64,000 nucleotides of DNA from Pseudonocardia petroleophila (lineage in GTDB: Bacteria > Actinomycetota > Actinomycetes > Mycobacteriales > Pseudonocardiaceae): NCBI RefSeq assembly GCF_014235185.1, contig NZ_CP060131.1:1247501-1311500 (forward strand). The letters run 5' to 3'. This document shows positions 59,489 through 64,000 of the stretch, piece after piece (positions within the stretch are counted from its first letter, which is position 1; every line of letters begins with the position of its first letter). The notes under the pieces are model-generated. The model made no database searches. It saw only the letters and a list, made by a program, of their open reading frames with translations, and was not told the DNA's origin. Made by a program: the position numbers and the translations under genes.

Positions 59489-61842
59489 GTCGGGTCGCTC
59501 CTGGTGTCGGGGCCGTCGGGGCCGGGTCGGGGGGTGGGCGCGATCCGGGGGACCACGGGCAGACCGGCGGGCGGGGCCTGCTGGTCCCGCCCGATCGGGT
59601 CGAGGTGGGGCCGGGGGTGCACGGCCCGCGATCCCGCGGGCACGCCGGGCCGGGGGGCCTCGCGCGGCACGGGCGGGCCGTCGTGGCGCGACCGGGCCGG
59701 GTCGTGCCGCGGCCGCGGGGCGGGCGGGAGACCGTGCCCGTGCCCCGGATGGCCCGGCTGCACCGGCACCCGCACCGGACCGCCGGGCGACCGCGGGCCC
59801 GGACCGGGCCGCGGCGCGGGCGGACCGGTCCGCGGGACAGGTGGGACAGGCGGGGCGGGCGGGCCGGACGGCGGGCCGGGACGGGCGGGCGCCGGGGCGG
59901 GCGGGCGCGGACCGGCCGGGCCCGCCGCGACGGCGGACCGGCGCGCCGCCCGGGCGTCGGCCCTGCGCGGGTCGATCGGCACGCCGCGCAGCGAGGTGCG
60001 CAGCGGCTCCTCGCCGCCGTCGGGGTCGTCGTCGAGGTCGTCGGGGCGGACCGCGTTGGCCAGGACGACCGGGTCGGCGTCCACCGCGGCGTCGACGACC
60101 TCGGCCCCGGTCGCGACGCTGCGCGAGACGTCGGCGTTGAGCCACCACAGCGCCACCGGCGCGAGGCTGATCAGCAGCGCGAGCGCGGGCCACATCATGA
60201 CCTCGACGTTCGCGTAGCCGAGCACGACCGAGCCCGCGAGCGCGACGCCGAGCAGCGCCGTCCACTGCAGGTGGCGGCGGAAGGTGACCAGCCGGTCGCG
60301 GGTGGCGGCGTCGCTCTTGGGCGTCACGACGAACCTCGCGGGCCGGCGCAGCAGCGTGGCGATCAGCGAGCTCGCGTAGATCGGCGAGGAGATGACCGAC
60401 ATCGCCATCCCGCGCACGCCCGGCGAGTTCTCCTCCTCGTACGGGCTGACGTTGTAGCGCCGGTTGCGGATGTAGACCCACAGCTGGAACGCGGTGGCGT
60501 CGATGTAGAGGGCGAGCCACAGCTGCGGCGGGACGACGATGCCGGACACGCCCATCGTCAGGTACAGCACCGCGTTGACGCCGCCGAGGATCCAGCCCGC
60601 CGCCATCGACGGGTAGAACGTCGTGATGAGCAGGTAGTGCAGGGTCCGGCCGGGGGTGAGCCGGCGAAGCCGCTTCCAGAACGGGCCGGAGAGGATCTCG
60701 AACGTGCCCCGCGACCAGCGCAGCTGCTGGGAGAAGTAGTCGCTCCACGACGACGGGCCCTCGCCGACGGCGACGACGTCGGGCGTGTAGACCGACTTCC
60801 ACTTCGCGCCGGTCACCGGGTTGCGGCGGGAGTGGATGGCGAGCCCGGTCGCCATGTCCTCGGTGATCGAGTCGGCGAACCCGCCGATGCACACCAGCGC
60901 GTCGATCCGGATCGCGTTGTTCGTGCCGACGAGCATCGGCGACTCGTAGGCGTTGGCCGCGCGCTGGATCACGCTGTGGAACGGGAACTGCTGGCTCTCC
61001 GCGCCCTTGGTGACGAAGTTGTCGACGTTGGCGTAGCACTGGGGCCCCACGACGAACGCGACGTCGGGGTCGCGGAAGTAGCCGAGCATCCGCTCCGCGT
61101 AGTTGGGCAGCGGCACGTGGTCGGGGTCGACGGAGAGGAAGACCTCGTAGCGGTGGCCGTAGCGGTCGACCCAGGCGTTGTAGTTGCCGTGCTTGGTCCT
61201 CGCCTTGAAGTGGCCGGTCGGCTGGTTGTACTCGGGGATCCCCCGCCGGGTGAAGTGCCGGACGCCCTCGGCCCGGCACATCGCCTTCACCGCGGGGTCG
61301 TCGCCCTCGTCGAGCAGCCACACGTGGAACACGCCGTCGTGGCGGATGCGGCGGGCGGCCTGCACCGTCGCGCGCACCATCTCCAGCGGTTCCTTGCCCG
61401 GCACGATCGTGGTGAGGAACGCGACGCGCAGGCGGGGGTCCGGGCGCACCGGGACCGGGTCGCGCGCGAGCATCGAGGCCAGCGACAGCGAGAACACGTT
61501 GACCAGCCGCAGTCCCTCCACCAGCGCGATGGAGGCGATGACGAAGACGTTCGCGGCGACGGTGACGGGCTGCGTCGTGTCGATGTCGGGGGTGTGGGAG
61601 GGCTGCAGCAGCCAGTAGACGAACGCCGCCTCGAACGCCACGTTCAGCGTGATGATCAGCAGCGACACCAGCCACGAGCGCCGGCCCGACGACGCGTGCA
61701 CCCCGCGGAACCGCACCCGGTACCCCGGCCCGGCCTCGCCCACCGCGCCCGAGAGCTGGCTGAAGTCGCGGACGGCGAACGCACCGGTCTCCGGACCGAT
61801 GGTCGGACTGTCGTGCACGCAACTACCCCCGATGGACTTCAC
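59485..61842 (-). CDS. cslA: CslA-type cellulose-synthase-like glycosyltransferase (GT2)
   Basis: A 785-residue membrane GT2 enzyme that polymerises a beta-glucan-like glycan. N-terminal helices (RSWLVSLLIITLNVAFEAAFVYWLL, VTVAANVFVIASIALVEGLRLV), then the GT domain: VWLLDEGDDPAVK, LSVDPDHVPLPNYAERM (DxD-like), SITEDMATGLAIHSRRN (catalytic TED) and FSQQLRWSRGTFEIL (QxxRW). Further helices follow to about residue 565. The last 190 residues are a Pro/Arg/Gly-rich cytosolic tail (PAPAPARPGPPSGPPAPPVP) longer than in Streptomyces CslA. Start GTG 61842, or GTG 61815 (HDSPTIGPETG). First gene of the cslA-glxA-cslZ operon, linked by GTGA overlaps. Confidence 0.93.
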   Translation of the reverse strand: MKSIGGSCVHDSPTIGPETGAFAVRDFSQLSGAVGEAGPGYRVRFRGVHASSGRRSWLVSLLIITLNVAFEAAFVYWLLQPSHTPDIDTTQPVTVAANVFVIASIALVEGLRLVNVFSLSLASMLARDPVPVRPDPRLRVAFLTTIVPGKEPLEMVRATVQAARRIRHDGVFHVWLLDEGDDPAVKAMCRAEGVRHFTRRGIPEYNQPTGHFKARTKHGNYNAWVDRYGHRYEVFLSVDPDHVPLPNYAERMLGYFRDPDVAFVVGPQCYANVDNFVTKGAESQQFPFHSVIQRAANAYESPMLVGTNNAIRIDALVCIGGFADSITEDMATGLAIHSRRNPVTGAKWKSVYTPDVVAVGEGPSSWSDYFSQQLRWSRGTFEILSGPFWKRLRRLTPGRTLHYLLITTFYPSMAAGWILGGVNAVLYLTMGVSGIVVPPQLWLALYIDATAFQLWVYIRNRRYNVSPYEEENSPGVRGMAMSVISSPIYASSLIATLLRRPARFVVTPKSDAATRDRLVTFRRHLQWTALLGVALAGSVVLGYANVEVMMWPALALLISLAPVALWWLNADVSRSVATGAEVVDAAVDADPVVLANAVRPDDLDDDPDGGEEPLRTSLRGVPIDPRRADARAARRSAVAAGPAGPRPPAPAPARPGPPSGPPAPPVPPVPRTGPPAPRPGPGPRSPGGPVRVPVQPGHPGHGHGLPPAPRPRHDPARSRHDGPPVPREAPRPGVPAGSRAVHPRPHLDPIGRDQQAPPAGLPVVPRIAPTPRPGPDGPDTRSDPT

Positions 61843-61996
61843 TCACGAGCGTGATCGTGGCGGCGGCCGGAGCCTGTTACACAACACAACGTGACGACAA
61901 GTCGGTCGGTTCGGTGGGTTCGGTCCGGCCCGTAGCCCGACCAGGCGACATCGGAAGCGGTTGCGTCCGCCCCGCGTGACGATCACCACACACGCG

Positions 61997-62029
61997 TCGG
62001 CCCCCGCACCGGAGTGGTGCGGGGGCCGA
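61997..62029 (-). terminator. Catalase terminator
   Basis: tcggcccccgcacc (61997-62010) pairs perfectly with ggtgcgggggccga (62016-62029), five-base loop. On the minus strand it lies 17 bp after the catalase stop. The remaining 150 bp up to the cslA start should contain the cslA promoter, which I cannot pinpoint. Confidence 0.85.
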
Positions 62030-62046
62030 CGGGGTACGGGCGGGGG

Positions 62047-63510
62047 CTACGTCGAGAGCAGGGCCCGGGTGGCCGCCTCGACCCGGTCGCCGATCTCCTT
62101 GTCCACGTTGCGCCAGTACTCGAACGCGCGGAGCAGGACGGGCTCGGAGACGCCGTCGGCGAGGTGGCCGGAGACGTTCTCCACGAAGCGGGCGCGCTCC
62201 TCGTCGTCCCAGACGTCGCGGACCAGCGTGCCGGCCTGGCCCCAGTCGTCGTCCTCGGGGCGCAGCGTGTAGGCGGTGCGCACCATCTCGCCGTCGGAGT
62301 ACCAGGTGCCGCCGTCGTCGGTCCGCGACGGGTCCGCCTGCGGGCCGCCGTAGGAGTTCGGCGCGTACACCGGGTCGGCGACCGGCGTGATCCGCATGGC
62401 GCCGTCCTTGGAGTAGCTGTTCACCGGCGCCGTCGGGGCGTTGACCGGGATCTGCTTGTAGTTGACCCCGAGCCGGGCGCGGTGCGCGTCGGCGTAGGAG
62501 AACCCGCGGGCCAGCAGCATCTTGTCGGGCGAGAGCCCGGTGCCGGGCACGAGGTTGTTCGGCTCGAACGCCGCCTGCTCGATCTGGGCGTGGTAGTCGG
62601 TGACGTTACGGTTGAGCTGCAGCGTCCCGACCTCGATCAGCGGGTAGTCGGCGTGCGGCCACACCTTGGTGAGGTCGAACGGGTTGAAGCGGTAGGTCTT
62701 CGCGTCCTCGAACGGCATGATCTGCATCTTCAGCGTCCAGGACGGGAAGTCGCCCGCCTCGAGCGCGTCGTAGAGGTCGCGCTGGTGGGCGTCACCGTCC
62801 TTGCCCGCGAGGTCGTCGGCCTCGTCCTGGGTCAGGTGCTCGACGCCCTGGTCGCTCTTGAAGTGGTACTTCACCCAGAACTTCTCGCCCTCGGCGTTGA
62901 TCCACATGTAGGTGTGGCTGGAGTAGCCGTTCATGTGGCGCCAGGTCTTCGGGATGCCCCGGTCGCCCATCAGCCAGGTGACCTGGTGCGCCGACTCGGG
63001 CACCAGCGTCCAGAAGTCCCACTGCATGTCGTGGTCGCGCAGGTTGTTGGCCGCGCGGCGCTTCTGGCTGCGGATGAAGTGCTGGAACTTCATCGGGTCG
63101 CGCAGGAAGAACACCGGGGTGTTGTTGCCGACCAGGTCGAGGTTGCCCTCGGTGGTGTAGAGCTTCAGCGAGAAGCCGCGCGGGTCGCGCCAGGTGTCGG
63201 GGCTGCCCCGCTCCCCCGCCACGGTCGAGAACCGGATGAGCCCCTCGGTCACGGTGCCCGGCTGGAACACCGCGGCGCGGGTGTACGCGCTGACGTCCTG
63301 CGTCACCGTGAACGTGCCGAACGCGCCACCGCCCTTGGCGTGCGGCTGGCGCTCCGGGATGCGCTCCCGGTTGAAGTTCGCCATCTGCTCGATCAGGTAG
63401 TGGTCGTTGAGCACCAACGGACCGTCGGGCCCGACGGACAGCGAGTGCTCGTCGCTGGCGACGGGGGCACCTCCGTCGGTGGTGGTGGCGGGCCTCTGGG
63501 TTGCCGTCAC
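62047..63510 (-). CDS. katA: Monofunctional heme catalase
   Basis: A 487-residue clade-3-type catalase that splits hydrogen peroxide. Distal His in [18 protein letters not shown]; Asn in [17 protein letters not shown]; the proximal heme-ligand Tyr in [46 protein letters not shown] is another diagnostic stretch. The small-subunit length without a C-terminal flavodoxin-like domain fits KatA. ATG 63510 with aaggaga 8 bases upstream. It diverges from the MFS gene, with only 25 bp between the two start codons. Confidence 0.96.
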   Translation of the reverse strand: MTATQRPATTTDGGAPVASDEHSLSVGPDGPLVLNDHYLIEQMANFNRERIPERQPHAKGGGAFGTFTVTQDVSAYTRAAVFQPGTVTEGLIRFSTVAGERGSPDTWRDPRGFSLKLYTTEGNLDLVGNNTPVFFLRDPMKFQHFIRSQKRRAANNLRDHDMQWDFWTLVPESAHQVTWLMGDRGIPKTWRHMNGYSSHTYMWINAEGEKFWVKYHFKSDQGVEHLTQDEADDLAGKDGDAHQRDLYDALEAGDFPSWTLKMQIMPFEDAKTYRFNPFDLTKVWPHADYPLIEVGTLQLNRNVTDYHAQIEQAAFEPNNLVPGTGLSPDKMLLARGFSYADAHRARLGVNYKQIPVNAPTAPVNSYSKDGAMRITPVADPVYAPNSYGGPQADPSRTDDGGTWYSDGEMVRTAYTLRPEDDDWGQAGTLVRDVWDDEERARFVENVSGHLADGVSEPVLLRAFEYWRNVDKEIGDRVEAATRALLST

Positions 63511-63535
63511 GGGCGTCTCCTTGCTGTGGTGGGGT

Positions 63536-64000
63536 ATGACGTCCGGCTACCGCGAGGTGCTCGCCCTGCCCGGCGTCACCCCGCTGATGGCCTTGTCGCT
63601 CCTCACCCGGGTACCCGCCTCGGCCGCGGCGATAACGCTGACGCTGCACGTGGTGCTCACGCTCGACCTCGGCTACGCGGCCGCGGGTGCGGTCGGGGCC
63701 GCGTCGACGGTCGGCATGGCGATCGGCGCGCCGACGCTCGGGAGGTTCGTCGACCGCCGCGGGCTGCGCACGATGCTGGCCGTCACCACCGCGGCGGCGG
63801 CCGTGTTCTGGGCGGTGGCGCCCCACCTGACCTACCCGGCGCTGCTGGTCGGGGCGTTCCTCGGGGGGCTGCTCGCGTTCCCGGTGTACTCGATCATCCG
63901 CCAGGCGATCGCGTCGGCGGTGCCCGAGAGCAGGCGGCGGCCCGCCTTCGCGCTCGACTCCATGTCGGTGGAGGTGTCCTACATCATCGGGCCCGCGGTC
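63536..64000 (+). CDS. MFS transporter, cut by window end
   Basis: The first 155 residues of a major-facilitator protein: [78 protein letters not shown]. The motif-A loop [10 protein letters not shown] between helices 2 and 3 and four helices ([23 protein letters not shown] is the fourth) are visible. The N-terminus is short before helix 1, as usual. Substrate unknown; drug-type exporters of this kind are common. It may share the catalase promoter region, and may be transcribed from a start inside the catalase coding sequence because the gap is so short. Confidence 0.85.
   Translation, partial: MTSGYREVLALPGVTPLMALSLLTRVPASAAAITLTLHVVLTLDLGYAAAGAVGAASTVGMAIGAPTLGRFVDRRGLRTMLAVTTAAAAVFWAVAPHLTYPALLVGAFLGGLLAFPVYSIIRQAIASAVPESRRRPAFALDSMSVEVSYIIGPAV

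Noticed and set aside
57536..61822. A 1,428-codon frame apparently fusing cslA and glxA
   Set aside because: The glxA part is real, but the upstream half is an out-of-frame reading of cslA. The true arrangement is two genes with a GTGA overlap at 59,485-59,488.

Overview
The window is very GC-rich (about 72-74% by eye), with GTG starts, GTGA/ATGA stop-start overlaps and dense packing, as in Pseudonocardiaceae-type actinobacteria. Several blocks follow a gene order known from Mycobacterium tuberculosis (acs / Rv3662c / Rv3661 / ssd / tad genes / Rv3649 helicase / Rv3647c / topA). A Pseudonocardia-like chromosome is my best guess; the genus is inferred, not proven.

Left chromosomal part (1-28,256): the 5' part of purD, a secreted glycerophosphodiester phosphodiesterase, a UBP zinc-finger protein, a CPA1 Na+/H+ antiporter, an epoxide-hydrolase-like enzyme, a holin-X-like membrane protein, nhaA, arfB and acs. 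Next comes a degenerate Fic-like protein convergent with a HAD phosphatase; the 335-bp gap between them is the syntenic place of the RNA-polymerase-binding Ms1/MTS2823 RNA and has a matching promoter-stem-hairpin layout. On the other side of the HAD gene is a clear 6C RNA: two hairpins, each with six C in the loop. Then follow ssd and the Tad-type pilus genes (tadA, tadB, tadC, a DUF4244 pilin, TadE-like and TadG-like), an MrfA-like helicase, a serine hydrolase, a K+-independent-type H+-pyrophosphatase (hppA), topA, a YqeY-like protein, a metallophosphoesterase and tRNA-Pro(CGG).

Mobile element (28,209-40,159): an 11.9-kb actinomycete integrative and conjugative element (AICE) inserted in the 3' end of tRNA-Pro, bounded by a perfect 48-bp direct repeat. 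Its backbone is integrase, excisionase, a RepSA-like HUH replication initiator, two small membrane proteins, an FtsK/TraSA-type transfer ATPase, several small overlapping genes, an SCO3933-like regulator, an HTH regulator, and a Nudix/HD pair. Its cargo (about 36.9-39.5 kb) is visibly AT-richer and holds a tightly coupled operon (MTH538-type TIR-like protein, a small uncharacterised protein, a RipA-like three-helix membrane protein), a nested inverted repeat, and a 297-residue unknown protein. This looks like a TIR-signalling plus membrane-effector defence system and is the best candidate for something undescribed.

Right chromosomal part (40,160-64,000): GyrI-like protein, DUF6319 protein with tandem Ala/Thr repeats, F420-type luciferase-like oxidoreductase, short-chain dehydrogenase, GNAT, AI-2E-family transporter, tandem hotdog thioesterase, septum-formation lipoprotein, S9 peptidase, Ohr/OsmC, an ACT-GNAT acetyltransferase, a sugar ABC system with LacI regulator (ATPase, binding protein, two permeases), the cslA-glxA-cslZ-type surface-glycan operon, catalase and the start of an MFS transporter.
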